Shown piece by piece: positions 46,357 through 59,164 of a stretch of 64,000 nucleotides of DNA. The notes beneath the pieces are model-generated. The model had not been told where the DNA came from and made no database searches. It worked only from the letters and a program-made list of their open reading frames with translations. A program made the translations under genes and the position numbers. Origin of the DNA: Haberlea rhodopensis (taxonomy: Eukaryota > Streptophyta > Magnoliopsida > Lamiales > Gesneriaceae); the NCBI GenBank assembly GCA_907163345.1, contig CAJQUN010000055.1, positions 372,001 through 436,000 on the forward strand. Direction: 5' to 3'. How positions within the stretch are numbered: position 1 is the stretch's first letter; each line of letters starts with the position of its first letter.

Positions 46357-47088
46357 TGGTCACAATCAAAAACAAAATAACGGTAAAAAATATGCTTCGG
46401 AATCCAACACACATACCACACATTGGCCGACTCAGATTCCAATCATACCACATGCTGATGCTTGTAATCAGACAGGTCTCATATTTTGAGCTTGCTTGTT
46501 AATCAATTAAATTCAGTTACTGTCAATTATATAAAAAAGTTTACACTGCTTAGTTGGATTATGTCTAATTAATGCAATTAGCATTTGTCTAACATCACAT
46601 GACATTCACTCCTATCATATGATAATAGGTACTCATTTGCATGGCTTGAACATTAAATGAGTCGTAACTTGTAAGCTTAATTCAGTAAATATACCTATTT
46701 TTGTAATTTTACAATTAAAAAAGATCAGGTGTATTAATTACATGTTGCCAGACAGGTTGCATCCATAGTATGATTTGGTCCTGAACACACACACAAACCT
46801 ACAGTTTGAAGAAAACCAGTTACATCAAGACAAGCTTAATAAAGTTGAGATATAGAGGTCAACTAGATGTCTATTCCTTAAATGTTAAAAAATTAAGCAG
46901 GAAAGCAAATAAATGAAGATCCAGTTGCCTTAAGACAGATAACCACTTACCTCAAGAACTCCTTGAAAGTTGGACATTGTCCGTTTAGAAGTCAAAGTGT
47001 CCACACAGAGAGAAAAATCTAGATCCTAAAGAGCAGGCCTCATATGCAAGTTCCTTATACAATTTTACAAAGTCTGATTAGCATGCCT
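46357..47088. other. Intergenic / TAF8 3' flank
   Basis: AT-rich DNA, including the likely TAF8 3' UTR next to 47088. No gene is seen. Confidence 0.35.
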
Positions 47089-48231
47089 TCAAAAATCAGA
47101 TGCTTTCTGTGGATTCTCTATACTTTGTTCTTCCCTGGCTTTCTTATGGTCTATTCCATCAAGATCATTGTCAAACCAAAGAGAGATTTTCTTAATATCC
47201 TTGTTGCAAGGGCTCATTGCCGAGGCCAAGAGTTTCTTACTATTCCCAAACTTAAAATGTACACTGGGCCTTCCATTCAAGACAATCTTTGTCGTATCCT
47301 TCAGCTCACTGGAATCGCATTCAATACTATCAACCGCTGGCAGAGATGAATTAGAAATAGAAGCTTTGTTCTCCAGAACTTTCTGCAATTGATGATAACC
47401 AGAAACCTGATTACAAAGTTTAGCTGGTAGAACAGGTAACGACACCTCCTTTTCCCTAATTTGCAAAGGGGGGACAAGAAATGGGTTGCTTTCTGCTGTT
47501 CGTCGTGCCTTTGCAGAATTCTCTTGTTCAGCTAGGTTAGCTTCAGACCCATTACAAACTAATTGCTTCAGCACATTAGACAAAGACCTCTCAACCTTTC
47601 TATGATGTTCTTCAACCAGCTGAATCTTGTTATCCATCAAACTCTCTGCATCGGTTTTGTCACGCAAATTAAGATGCACATAAGTCTGAGGATCTGGAAA
47701 TTTGGGCAACCAACTTGGTATATGTTCATCGGGTGGCTTTTCCCCAGCTTGGGAAAGACCAGGGTTCAATCTTCTTTTTTTAACAATTGGAAAACTAGGA
47801 ATCGAATATGCAAATGGGATTTCTTCAGCTTGGCCAACATAATGACTAACATCCCTAAATGCTCCTGACTCTGAAAGGGAATGGCCAACATCCGAAGCAC
47901 TTGAAAATCCCTGAATAGAGCCAAATTCCTCCAACCCCTGAATCACATCAAATGCATTACAGTGGCTCCTATTTGCTAAATTGGCATAAAAACCCACACT
48001 TCTTCCTATCTCTCTAATGTATCTGACTCCCACATCTGCAAGAGTACCCAGTGCAGATTCCTGGATGCCCTGGAACCCTATGTTCTCACAAATCTGCGCC
48101 ACCAAAATTCTGGCAATGGCCCGGGAAAATTCTTCGATCCCAGGCTTCTTCTTCTTCTTCGTCCTCTCAACCTGAAGATTATCTTTTTCACACAAGAACT
48201 TCACGCTTTCCTTCGCTTCTCCATCGCTCAT
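47089..48231 (-). CDS. TAF8: Transcription initiation factor TFIID subunit 8 (TAF8)
   Basis: One uninterrupted coding exon of 380 residues; the ATG at 48231 starts MSDGEAKESVKF (the longer frame would need a TTG). Residues about 32-105 are a Bromo_TP histone fold (FSRAIARILVAQICENIGFQ, then VRYIREIGR, CNAFDVIQGLEEFG), which in TAF8 pairs with TAF10. Residues 171-187 (IPSWLPKFPDPQTYVHL) are the TAF8 C-terminal motif. A basic KKKKKP tract at 25-30 may serve nuclear import. The rest is Ser/Asn-rich and probably disordered. It belongs to the nuclear TFIID complex in pol II initiation. A donor-like GTAAGT near 48449 on the minus strand suggests a 5' UTR intron. Confidence 0.95.
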   Translation of the reverse strand: MSDGEAKESVKFLCEKDNLQVERTKKKKKPGIEEFSRAIARILVAQICENIGFQGIQESALGTLADVGVRYIREIGRSVGFYANLANRSHCNAFDVIQGLEEFGSIQGFSSASDVGHSLSESGAFRDVSHYVGQAEEIPFAYSIPSFPIVKKRRLNPGLSQAGEKPPDEHIPSWLPKFPDPQTYVHLNLRDKTDAESLMDNKIQLVEEHHRKVERSLSNVLKQLVCNGSEANLAEQENSAKARRTAESNPFLVPPLQIREKEVSLPVLPAKLCNQVSGYHQLQKVLENKASISNSSLPAVDSIECDSSELKDTTKIVLNGRPSVHFKFGNSKKLLASAMSPCNKDIKKISLWFDNDLDGIDHKKAREEQSIENPQKASDF

Positions 48232-50734
48232 ATTCAACAATACTTCATGATATCACATACCATCAGTTCACCCCGCTCGAACTAATATTTCTCCAAAATG
48301 CTGCTTATCACCCGAAATTCAAAATAGTCGAGAGAATTCCAGAATGAAACCCTAGGTTCTCACGTCCCCAGAGCAAAATGAACGAGAGAAGAAATTTGCT
48401 TCAATTGAGATAAATTCTTGAAAAACAGAAGATTACTGACGGACTTACCAGAGACTCTAGGGTTCATAGCGGGGCCACGCTGGAGAAAAACAATATCGAT
48501 CCAATTGAGCTTGACCGAGAGAAAGAAACTGTACTGAATCGTTGACTAGGTAGTATACTAAACACAAATCGAATTTTTAGGTCTGCCAATGTGTGAATTA
48601 AACCTCTCTAGAACCCTAGATACAGAAAGAGGGAGGAAGGGGAAAGGCGAGTTCTTCACTGCTGGATTTTATAGAAGCGAAGAAGTGTGTGGCATTTCCT
48701 ATTTGCAGTATCGTGCGGAGCAGACCGTGAAAAGTCGGCTTAAGACAGCGACTTCTGCCGGGAAAATTAGATGTCGCTATCTCATTCACGATTTTATGCT
48801 GGATAGACCGAATTGGTCGAAGCTTTACCCTTTTTTCTAATTTTGTTCCTCGTTTTCAAAATCTAATAAGCAAAATTCACCTCATCAGGTAAATTATGTT
48901 TTAGTAATTCACTAATACTCGTTATGTACAAGTAAACGAAAATAATGATAAAAAAAATTGAAAAAAATTCAATCTTCAACGCATTATATATTATTAGTGT
49001 CCGGAATACACGACGTATTACGGTAGTAGTGTCTGGAACACACATGTACGTGTAACGTATATAAAAAATATAACGCGTTGAAAATTAAAAAAGATTGCCT
49101 TGGTCACCAAATCGAAATGCCCTATTGTGATCGGATGAACTGTGAGGCATTTTGATTTGAATTTGTGAAAAAATTGGATTTGCCATATTCCTTTGCTGTG
49201 ATGGAAGAAAATTATAATATAGAATTAAGATGATTTGCTTAAAGTGGACAACAACAGCTGTTAGGGAGGAGAGAAAATGGAGGAGAAGGGATCATGGGCC
49301 ATGAAATGGAGAAGTTATCAAAAAGATTTGCAAAGGATCTCCCTGAAGAATTGAGGTATGATACACAAACTCAATGGTGAAGAGTAGAATACAAAAGCAT
49401 ACTGATTTTAGCCTACCCAATCTATTGAGATTAAATGTTTAATAGATGTTGTATATGTGTACATTGATTTTCTATTCATGATAAATACACTAATTTACGG
49501 TTCTTTTTCTGAAAAAAAGAAAAATACGTTGAAGTATATCGATCAAGTTTTGAGGCGGTACAAACTAGGACATTGAGCAAGAACCAACTACCTAAATAAG
49601 TTCACTAGTCCAAGGAATGACACATTGAGTAATAAATCTCATCAGAGGAGCTCATAGGGAAATTACCACCTTCGTCGACAGAGGGAAGGGAAATGAAGAA
49701 GCAAAAAAAATTATGAACACAATATTAAGTAACGGTTGTAATTCGAAAATAAGAATAATCCATAGTGGTAAATGCCGGAACCTGTGCCTGAAATGCCTTT
49801 TCAACTGATCCTTATGCCTACTTATGATGTCTATGAGGAGCTCAATGTGTAAGAAATTCCATAGACCAGAAAAAACTAACACCAAAAGCATTTTATGGTA
49901 TTCCCCACATTCCTCAATTTACTTTTATTCGACTAACTATGTGCCCCAAATGATCAACGCAAGGATTTCTTGTTTCTGCAGAATACAATTAATTACTTGA
50001 AGAGAGCTCTCTTTACCAATTACTTCATTAAAATTTGTAATGATACTGATACTCATATCATGTGTTTTAAAAGATACAATCCTTCTTTCAATTATAGTTC
50101 TTTCTAGTCACAGCCAAGCAAACAAAACACTAGCATGCCAGGGCGTCAGATACAGGAGAATGTTTGAAATTGAAATAGAAGCAAACTTCAGAACCAATGG
50201 GAGAGTTGTATGTGTGGTTCGCCGACACGGTCACAGAGGGCATCACGGAGTTTGTTGCATTTTCTTGAAATCTGAAAATTAATCCACATAGATTAGACAC
50301 TCATTACTCTCATGAGGCAAAGTCATAACAAAGCATGCATGCTTTTAATGCATCTTTATTTTTTTTTCCCTCTCGTTGTGCATTCACATCTGTGTATCTT
50401 AAATAAGGCAATCCTAAAATAACTCATCTCAATTTAAAGCACATCCATAACCCAAATCCACATGTCCTCTTTTATTAATTTGCCACAATCTTAACTTTCA
50501 ACCTCCAGTTATTACAGCCCATCTCTGAAATCCAAATGCCTTTGGTAAAGGAAAATCAATACTTTTTGCCATTTTTACTAACTAGATTTGATTGTAATAA
50601 TTTTATGGATGAGAGAGACTATGTAAACCAGCGAACACCGACCAGTCTCTGGCAAATCTACCAGTATAAATTACGATATTCAGAAATGAAAAGAGCATAG
50701 CATAGTAGAGGAGATAGACAATAAAGAGAGAAAA
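48232..50734. other. Intergenic between TAF8 and the Dof gene
   Basis: The first ~400 bp hold the TAF8 5' UTR/promoter. An exon-like piece near 49292-49355 reads MGHEMEKLSKRFAKDLPEEL and ends at a GTATGA donor, but no partner exon was found. Upstream of the Dof ATG, GTATAAATTA near 50664 is a plausible TATA box. No other gene is seen. Confidence 0.35.
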
Positions 50735-51505
50735 ATGCAGCAAGAGAGAGGCGAAACCGAACCTCACCAGCAAGAGCAACAATCAGCCCCTCTTAGATGC
50801 CCTCGTTGCAACTCTACGGAGACTAAATTCCGCTACTACAATAACAATAACCAGGGACAGCCTCGACACTATTGCAAGACATGTAGAAGGTATTGGACTG
50901 TTGGTGGAAGCTTAAGGAACATCCCCTTTGGTGGTAACAGAAGAAATGATAAGCAAACAAATGATTCATCTTCCCTTTATGTCAATCCGACATCTCCGAT
51001 TTTGTCACCAGCGCCAGTCTTTGAGGATGTATGGAACCACAAGTTACATCATCCAACACCAGGGACAACTAAAATCCAACCCATTGGGAGCCTGTCTGCA
51101 CCAATTTGTACTCCAAGCTCATATGATCTCAATGAAGAGGTCTCTTGTTTGGCCGCTATACAATCTTTGACCCAACAAAATATAGTGAACGACTCTTTTA
51201 ATACAAGAAACTATTTTGGTGGTTCCAGTGTCGACGCGACAGCTTTGCAAGAACGTGATTTTCAATCCATGGCATTTCATCAACCTTTACCTCAACAACT
51301 TCCAAGCTATGGAGATAATCCTGCTCATCCTAACTGGCTAATGAATCCTTTGCCTCAGGATTTCAACAATAATTTCAGCTTCTCCACCGCAAATGCTAGT
51401 ACCTGGAACAACTCTAATGGGAACACAAATGACCCGGAAACAGCTATAACTTCCATTAACTCTAACGACTGGCCACACTGGTCAAACTGCGGTGGCCCGC
51501 CATAA
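50735..51505 (+). CDS. Dof-type zinc finger transcription factor
   Basis: Intronless, 256 residues, first ATG of the frame. The Dof domain spans about residues 20-70: CPRC (C22, C25), 21 residues, then CKTC (C47, C50), the single C2-C2 finger. It ends in RRYWTVGGSLRNIPFGG. The finger binds AAAG cores in plant promoters. Compared with the usual KFCYYNNYNL it has KFRYYNNNNQ: the non-ligand Cys is replaced by Arg, and the basic stretch after GG is short (GGNRRND). The C-terminal region is Asn/Ser/Gln-rich with DWPHWSNCGGPP at the end, typical of Dof activation regions. It is complete; the exact Dof subgroup is not determined. Confidence 0.93.
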   Translation: MQQERGETEPHQQEQQSAPLRCPRCNSTETKFRYYNNNNQGQPRHYCKTCRRYWTVGGSLRNIPFGGNRRNDKQTNDSSSLYVNPTSPILSPAPVFEDVWNHKLHHPTPGTTKIQPIGSLSAPICTPSSYDLNEEVSCLAAIQSLTQQNIVNDSFNTRNYFGGSSVDATALQERDFQSMAFHQPLPQQLPSYGDNPAHPNWLMNPLPQDFNNNFSFSTANASTWNNSNGNTNDPETAITSINSNDWPHWSNCGGPP

Positions 51506-53571
51506 AGTATTGATGCAATGCAACCATTTTGAACCCTCATTGGATTAAGCATTTGTCATTGATATTCTCAGTTTTTTGTTATTTTTGCTTAAAATTCTTT
51601 GACGAATTGCTATTTACTCATTTTGATTCCCAATAATTTTCTGATATCAAATAGTCGCTAATTAAAATACAAATGTTTCTGATTTGATCAGGTTTACAGA
51701 GGCAATTGGTGACAGATTCTGTTCCTAAAGGATAATTTCGGGTTATTGAGATGAAAACAAAACTTTACCCATAAAGTCATGCATGAAGAACAGTTAATCA
51801 ATTAAGATGAAAACAACGGAAACTGATTGATGAAAGGATTTTTCGCAAATTTAAGTATAAAAAAATCAAATTTCAGTACAAAAGCCTTTCAGTACGTAAA
51901 TCTAAACCCAAATACAATCGTTAAACACATTTATCATCAATAATGGATTGGTCTCTACAAATATGTGCACCATATATAACGGATTTCACAAAATTCACGT
52001 TGCCCGGAACGTTTTCAGTGTTTGACTGTGTCGATGCATCTATCAAATCTGCATTCCAAGAACGCCTCAACTTTGGTCACTTCAGCACGCAGAAAAACTG
52101 TTTGTACGAATATGACCAGCTTAACATAATTTGTACAAAATATTTGGTATATTAATTTATTATTATTTTATTCAAAGATATTATATTTTAATATTGAATT
52201 GTTATATAAGTGGGGTCCAAATAGGGTGTATATAAATATTTCACGGAAGCACAAGTTTTGGTTGAGTGAAAAAATTATGATTTAATTTCAAAAAAATTTA
52301 AAATTATAATTTTATTTAAAAAAATCTAATTAAAATTTTTTTTATAAAAATATTAAATTTTATTTAGAAACTGGGTTTATTCTGTTTAACCAATATTGTA
52401 TAAAATTAAACAATTCAAACCGATTAAATCAATGTAAACGATTTTTTTAAAAAAAAATCGGATTTATGAATCAATCGAACATAAATTTTGATTAAATCGC
52501 TTCGGTTAGTTATTTCGGTTTAACTAACATTTTATAAATCATAATTTTGGTAATTTTAAAATTTTTAACAAGATTTTTTATTTTTTAAAATTTATTCCAT
52601 ATGATTTAGTATCATTTTATCATCTTAATTTAAGTTTAATATTAACAATTTAATTAATTTAATTTTAAATATATTATAGGCCCTTAGTTTTTAGTTATTA
52701 AGGGGCCAAGCCTAGGGTTAGCAACCCTCGCTTATTATATAAATTATAGGGAAAACTTCGAGCAAGTACCAATAGATTTTTCGGTCCAGTACCAAAAAAT
52801 ATAATTTCAACTAACGCCCATTTTCAGTTAAAGTTACTAAAATAGACAACACTTTCATCAAGAAATCTCCAGTCATCTTTATGAAACCCCAATGATTCTT
52901 ATGTTTCCTCGTTTGTTCAATGCGGCGACGGCCAGGGTTTCTGGCTCTTTTTCTTCGTGCGGCCAATTTTTGACTATGGCAATGGTGCAAGCGTTTCTAT
53001 CCGTTACACTTCTAAAACTTTTACGTTGGATTTTGGGAACCCGGATAATTTTCGTTTTGATGTTTACAAAACTTGTTATTGTATTGCTACCATATTTCAT
53101 CAAATGTGTAGTTCATAGATGATATTTACAGCTTGATGATGTGCTAAGAAATGACTTTGAGTTTGGTTGCTAAAATGAGAATTCAACATCCAGTAGACTT
53201 CGAGCGCAACTGACTAAATCGACCATATCTCATAGCTTGGATATCGAAACGACGGGCTTCTAAAAGGGTTGGATAACCAACTCAATTTACTACAGGTATT
53301 TCAGGCCAGCAGACCTTATTCGACGAAAACACATCGCAAGTTTTGAGTTATGCTGTTAAATCCAGCAAACTTATTGCAGGAGCATTGTCTCGTATTTCGA
53401 GCATAAATATCTCGTACGAACTCGAAATCGAGCGATTCTAGATTCCTTGAAAAGCTAAGAAATAGGGCTACAACTTTTATGTTGATCACTTTGCTTGATC
53501 ACTTTGCCCAGAAATCAATGAATCAAGAGTCATAACCAAGATAACAGAACACCAGTTGGCAGCGGGCCTAC
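51506..53571. other. Intergenic, AT-rich, no gene seen
   Basis: Very AT-rich from about 52150 to 52700. Short ORFs (51943-52155, 52892-53122) are unsupported and the latter is equally open on the opposite strand. The region from about 53130 may belong to an LTR whose end looks like CGATCCTAACA near 54682. Confidence 0.35.
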
Positions 53572-53742
53572 CCTACCGGATTGTCTACCGGATGGTCTAC
53601 CGGATTGGAAGTAGACATACCCTACCGGATTGCAAGTAGACTACCTTACCGGATTGCAAGCATACTACCCTACCGGATTGCAAGTAGACCAACTCTACCG
53701 GATCCTTACCGGATACTTTGCAAGTAGACCTACCCTACCGGA
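53572..53742. repeat. CTACCGGATTGCAAGTAGAC minisatellite
   Basis: About nine degenerate units of the form TACCGGATTGCAAGTAGAC, with shortened variants (TCTACCGGATGG), lie in 171 bp. TACCGG recurs throughout. It is probably part of a longer retroelement LTR. Confidence 0.8.
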
Positions 53743-56700
53743 CCAAAAATAGCAGACTTCCAGAAATAACCCAGAAACCAGAATATGATCGTTGCAAGCT
53801 CGGTAAACTTACAAAAAATATCCCAACGGCTATATTCTCGTATCTAACGTGTATATCATTACTTGGAGCTATATATACATGATTTGGAAGCTCAATAATA
53901 GCTGATTAAAAATCAATCCAAGCATTCCATAACAAACCAGCTTGGGATTCAAATGGGGAACTTCAAATAACAAATCTGCTAAATGAATAGCAACTACCCA
54001 AACCTTTGTCACCTCTTTCAAGCTCATATCAGATCTCTTAGGATATCATTTGTGCCTTTGTATTCACTCTATTCATTGTATGTGTGAGCTAAAATAGAAG
54101 AGTGAATACCATTGTAACAGTTTGTGATTTATCACAACTGTGTGAGGTCTTTCCATGTGAGACGTTAAAGAACACGAGCTTTGTGATTCTGTGTGGGCAA
54201 GGAGTTTAGGCTATATTTGTGGTATTAGCCTAAGTGGGTTTCACATGTTTACTTGTAAACCAAGTCTTCTAGTGTATCCTTCCATGAGATGGAAGGATGG
54301 GAGACGTAGAATGATTACACCACCTTCGAACTTCCATAAACAAATGCTTGTGTATTTACTTTATTGCATTTTTTTAACTTGGTGTCTTGGTTAGCATTGT
54401 GAAACATTTTATGTGCTTGTTAGAACACCAAATTGTAGCTCACTAAGTGTTTGATAAAATACCTTAACCAAACTATTTTTATATATTCACTTGCATACCT
54501 TTAAAAAGATTTACAAGTGCTTAATCGTTTATAGAACAAGTTTTATCGAGTGTCTTCTGCTCAGTTTTGTAACCGAGCTCGATATAATCTCTCGATGCAA
54601 TTATTTCAAGAACATGAGCTATTGAAGCTCAAGTTTGCTGAAATCGAATGTGGATTGACCACCCACCCCGAATCGATCCTAACATTTTAGAACTTGGGTT
54701 ATAAGTGTAAGACCCCAAGATTCGATTATTGTTAATTAAATATAAATTGGGAATGAATTAATAATTAATTTGGAGATTAATTAATTAGAGATGAAATTGA
54801 CAATACGAATGTCAACTTACAATTAAATCGGACACATGAGATAATTTTGAAATGGTAAACTAAACTCCTATAATATTTAAAAATAAATTATTAAAATGAA
54901 GAATTTAATGTTGCATTATATGAGTGGATATAATTCCCAAGTGTCGACTGTACATTTAATATATCAGTATACATGTGACACTCCGATGTACATAACTGGA
55001 CTGAAAACAATATTATTAATGCATATTCAGCTCACTTTTCATGCACTAAAACATGAAACACACACACTCAAATCCTGTCACTCTTACACTCTCCCTGCTC
55101 CCGCATTCCATTGACCTCTAAAAATAAAACCTGTGCGTTCGTAGCCATCCGACCACCAACTGGCGAACCAAACCCACCATTGTAGCCAATTCAACGGCGC
55201 ACGTTTCCATACCAGGCAATCGTCGTGCACCGCCTCAAAATCGTCAAATTTTGGCCTGAAAGGTACGAAATACGTGTGCTAGGGTTCTGATAGTTTTAGT
55301 TTGATTCTTCGTTTTGGCCTTATATTGTTTTGATTATGCATGTCTAACACCTTCCCCTCACCTAGACCAACATTTCCCCTCTGATCTCCGTCTTCCCGAC
55401 GCCGTGAGTCGCCAGAAATCGTGCATGCAATGTCGCGGTTACTGTTCACGTGTTGGTGAGTCTAAATTCGAAATGTAGCTTTCAATTTAAGTGTTGATGA
55501 TAGTTCTTAGCTTGCATGTAATTTAAAAGTCATTTTGTTGGATTAGTCGACCTTTCTTATTGAGTTTTGGGAAGATGCTGTTGGAATTTTGGCCCTGCTC
55601 ATAAGCGAGTTCATTGTAGCACCTTGTTCCTGTTTTAATTTAAATCACACTGCTGAAAATTTAGTAAAGATAGATTATGAATGCAATAATTGGATTTTGG
55701 AGTATATAAGTTGGTATATTGTCTCCTGCCATGTGTGCATGTATGAGTTTATAGCTTTGGTTAGTTTGATTAAATTGATTTAAATGGTGAGAAATCTGAA
55801 TATATGTCGAAGCTTTAGACTGGTGAAACAATGACTTGGGCTATATGTGCAAATTTGAATTGAAATTGTTTAACTTGAATGTTTTATGTAAGTTAATGAT
55901 AAATGATGATATACTTTTGGAAAATGTGTTGGAGAATGAATCTAAAATAAAATAGAATTTGTTATTTACATTTCTCCAAATTTTTGTTAATAGTAGTCCG
56001 TCGTATGTCTGGGTTATTTCTTGAATTAATATTAATTCATGGGACTAACACAAGAAATGTAAGGAATCTGAACAAGAATTGGAATTAATTATCGATTAAT
56101 GGAAGTTTTCTGTTTGAACATAGCCGTAGGTGAGCTTGTAATCGAAATATTACAGGTAACCAGGATCCCAAAGAGGGAATACTCGTTCAAGTCTTATCTA
56201 ATGTTGTTTATTTTGTCTTTTTCACAATCGTAGGATAGTTAAATTATACCATGATGTGTCATGGAGCGTATAATTATGTAAATTGACTTTATTCAATTCG
56301 GTCGTGAATACTTGTGATTATCCTGTGTTTATTTACAGCTGATGGTATTATGTAAATATTTTGAGTATAAAATATGCGATGGAGACTTATTGTGCATGCT
56401 ATGGTATGATGTAAATATTTTTAGTACGGATCATGTGTTGTATGATGCATGCTATGGTATTATGTATTTACTTTGAGGATTTGGGGATATTGATATAATG
56501 TGTTTTCAATTATTATTTTTTTGGTATGTCCATCTTGTAGGAAGGTCATGCTGAAATTTTTAGAGCCACTTGTTTGTGAAATTTTAAATAACCTTTCGTT
56601 GTTTACAATTAAATAATTATTCTGTGATAATTAAACAACTTAATTAGAAACGACAATAAGACAATTGTCATTGTCAAACAACTTTCTGTAAATTGACGAG

Positions 56701-56970
56701 CGCATTACTGCATAATTTGGAAAGCATGATGACCGCACAATGTTCTCCTGCTAATGTCGGATTCAATAATGATAATGCTTCTTGGAATCGGAGAGTTGGA
56801 GTTTCTTGCGTAAATCTAAAGCAACTCTCTAATGTTAGCGATGATGGTGGTCTGGCTTGGAAGCCGACATCAGTGCAGATTCTGTTTCTACTCTGATTTG
56901 GATGCATTTCAAACTCACGAAAAGAGGAGAGCAACCCTGGAGAAGTGAAATGTCAGATGGTCTTTCATCA
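53743..56970. other. Probable decayed LTR-retrotransposon sequence
   Basis: Leader-like stretches (TCTTTCCATGTGAGACGTTA, GTGGGTTTCACATG) end near 54682 at CGATCCTAACA, a common copia LTR end. TGTAAGACCCCAAGATT at about 54706 is a common gypsy LTR start, and GTAGGTGAGCTTGTAATCG with TATTACAGGTAACC near 56130 fits gypsy LTR interiors. No coding domains and no matching TSDs were found. Confidence 0.4.
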
Positions 56971-56974
56971 TATT

Positions 56975-57760
56975 GCACCATCATAGAATGGTGTGGTGCA
57001 TATGCACCATTTGTGTCGGTGCACATATTAAAACACACATAATTTACATTAAGGTGGTGTTGCACGTATCAAAATACACTCTTTTTAGAACCTTTTTGAT
57101 TTACTTAACTTTCATTTAATCATCGATTTTTCATTAAAACGTTGTAATAATAGAATTTGAATCTAAACTTTTATAATTTAGAAACTAAATTTAAGAGTTA
57201 GTATATTTTCAAAATTTTGGAGGATACCAAAATTAAAAATGTCAATAGTATGTAAATGAATGCAATGAAATTCTAGTGTCTATTTTTGACTTGGTATGTT
57301 GTACGTGAATAAACGAAAGTGGAAAAAATCAAAATATTTGGAATTGTTTTAAAAATAATTGGCACTATATTACACCATCATAGAGCGGTGGGGGCAGGGG
57401 CGGACATAATGGGGCGGGTGGGTGCGCCCTCCCCCCTCCAAAAAAATATTTTTTTAAAAAAAATATTTAAAAGAATATATAAAAAATTTATTTTACCCTT
57501 ATTTTTTCCAAATTTTTTTTCTGCACTCCCAATTTTTTTTAACCTTTACATATTATAAAAATAATAATTTCGCCTCCCCAATATTTTTTTTTGGGCCTGT
57601 CCCTAGGTGGCAGTGCACGTATCAAAACACAGTTTTATATTAAGGTGGTGGGACACATGCACCACTTGAGTCTAGCAGTGTGCGTGAAATATGTGCACCG
57701 CTAGAGTTATGCGCACCGCTAGACTCAAGCGGTGGACGAATCAAAATATACATTTTTTTA
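56975..57760. repeat. Two copies of a GCACC-rich repeat, one split by a MITE
   Basis: GCACCATCATAGAATGGTG, then GGTGCACATATTAAAACACA and TTGCACGTATCAAAATACAC (56975-57080) recur as ACACCATCATAGAGCGGTG (57372-57390) and, after an insertion, CAGTGCACGTATCAAAACAC (57611-57630). The second copy then continues with GTGCACCGCTAGA-type words to about 57740. Confidence 0.65.
57395..57605. mobile_element. hAT-like MITE (CAGGGGCGGA type) inside a repeat
   Basis: Left end CAGGGGCGGAC, reversed right end TAGGGACAGGC. Flanks GGTGGGGG and GGTGGCAG match at 6 of 8 bases. The centre is poly-A/poly-T-rich. It cleanly interrupts the second copy of the surrounding repeat, which supports the boundaries. Confidence 0.55.
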
Positions 57761-59156
57761 TATTTATATTTATGTTTATCGACATGTGCCTGCATGTATG
57801 AGTCATAGATCAAGAAATATATGTGTGAGATTAATATCCAAATTGTATACATATATATATTTATTTATTGGTGTTGGACGATACAAAACATAGAATATGG
57901 ATTTAATGAAACAAATGATTTTGTAAGTAATGAATTTTGAACTTGTTATCTGTTACGCGAATATCATGTTAAACTATTAATTTCTTTTTCAAAGTTGCTA
58001 CAAAAATTTTTTTTTTAACTCAAGAAGCATTGACAAACAGATAATGTGCATCAAAAATTCAAAATTGAAAACAGTTCAATACTAATGAAGGTAAAAAGAT
58101 GCCATAAAACAACAAAATGCGTCAATACATACGAATATTTCTCTTGATGTAACATAAATTTTACCATGTAATCTCAATCGAAAAATTTGATCCATAAACG
58201 AAATGGAGGCGCAATAAGCGCAATAAATTTCTTTCTTCTCTTCAAGGCGTTTCAAGCAGGAATCGTCTGGGTCAACTGCTCCAGCCATGCTTTCTTTCAA
58301 GGTCCATGTGTTTGTAATTTTTTTTAAAAAATAAAAGATAATATATTAACTAAGATAAAGGTACAGTTACAACATTGATCAACGTATGGCGGAATTTCAT
58401 CCTAACAGTAATTTGCCCATTAAATATTTGTAAAGAGACAACTGCAACGGCCAATCTCCGACAAAGACAAGGGGCATAATGAGGCCGACAACAAGGTCGA
58501 AGATGTCGAACGAGGAAATTCCCTTTTGTGAGATCTGAATGTACAAATAATGGTAGAATAGAGACAAAAACCGATAAATGACAAAACAAATGAATAAGCT
58601 CTCTTAACGACACTCAATAACAAAGCTCAACATCATCATGGTATGGCTAGCGAATCCTAAAGTTCCGGACGTCAGAGCCAGTGAAAACCAGTAGTGAAAC
58701 AAAATATAATAAATGGACTACACAAATCAAGATATACAACAATGCCTATACATGGGTGTTTATGTTGAATTTCCCATAAACCGATTACGAAATACTAAAA
58801 TATGCGTAATATACTTTGGGACTGTAAGACATTGAACTGAGTTTAAGTTTAAATGTATTAGACCCCAAAAATATTGTTATCAACATATTGAAGCCACAAA
58901 TGTATAAAAAGTAAAAATTGAAATTATAAAAAAACGTCAGGAAAATTGTTGCAGATATAAGACCTACACAATGGTCAAATTCAGAAAATTTCATATTTCG
59001 GATGAACAGAAATTTAAATGTAGATAGTAAGGACAACTGAAAGAGGGATCCGTCTAGGGATAAAAATCGTCGAAACACTTTGACTATTTTCTAAACTTTC
59101 ACGGAGCTGGAGTTTGATAAAATAGATTTATTTGAAAGAAGTTTTTTGACGGGTAT
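57761..59156. other. Intergenic, no gene seen
   Basis: AT-rich, with short minus-strand ORFs (58082-58300, 58350-58613, 58785-59078) that show no recognisable domain. Confidence 0.35.
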
Positions 59157-59164
59157 ATTTTAAC

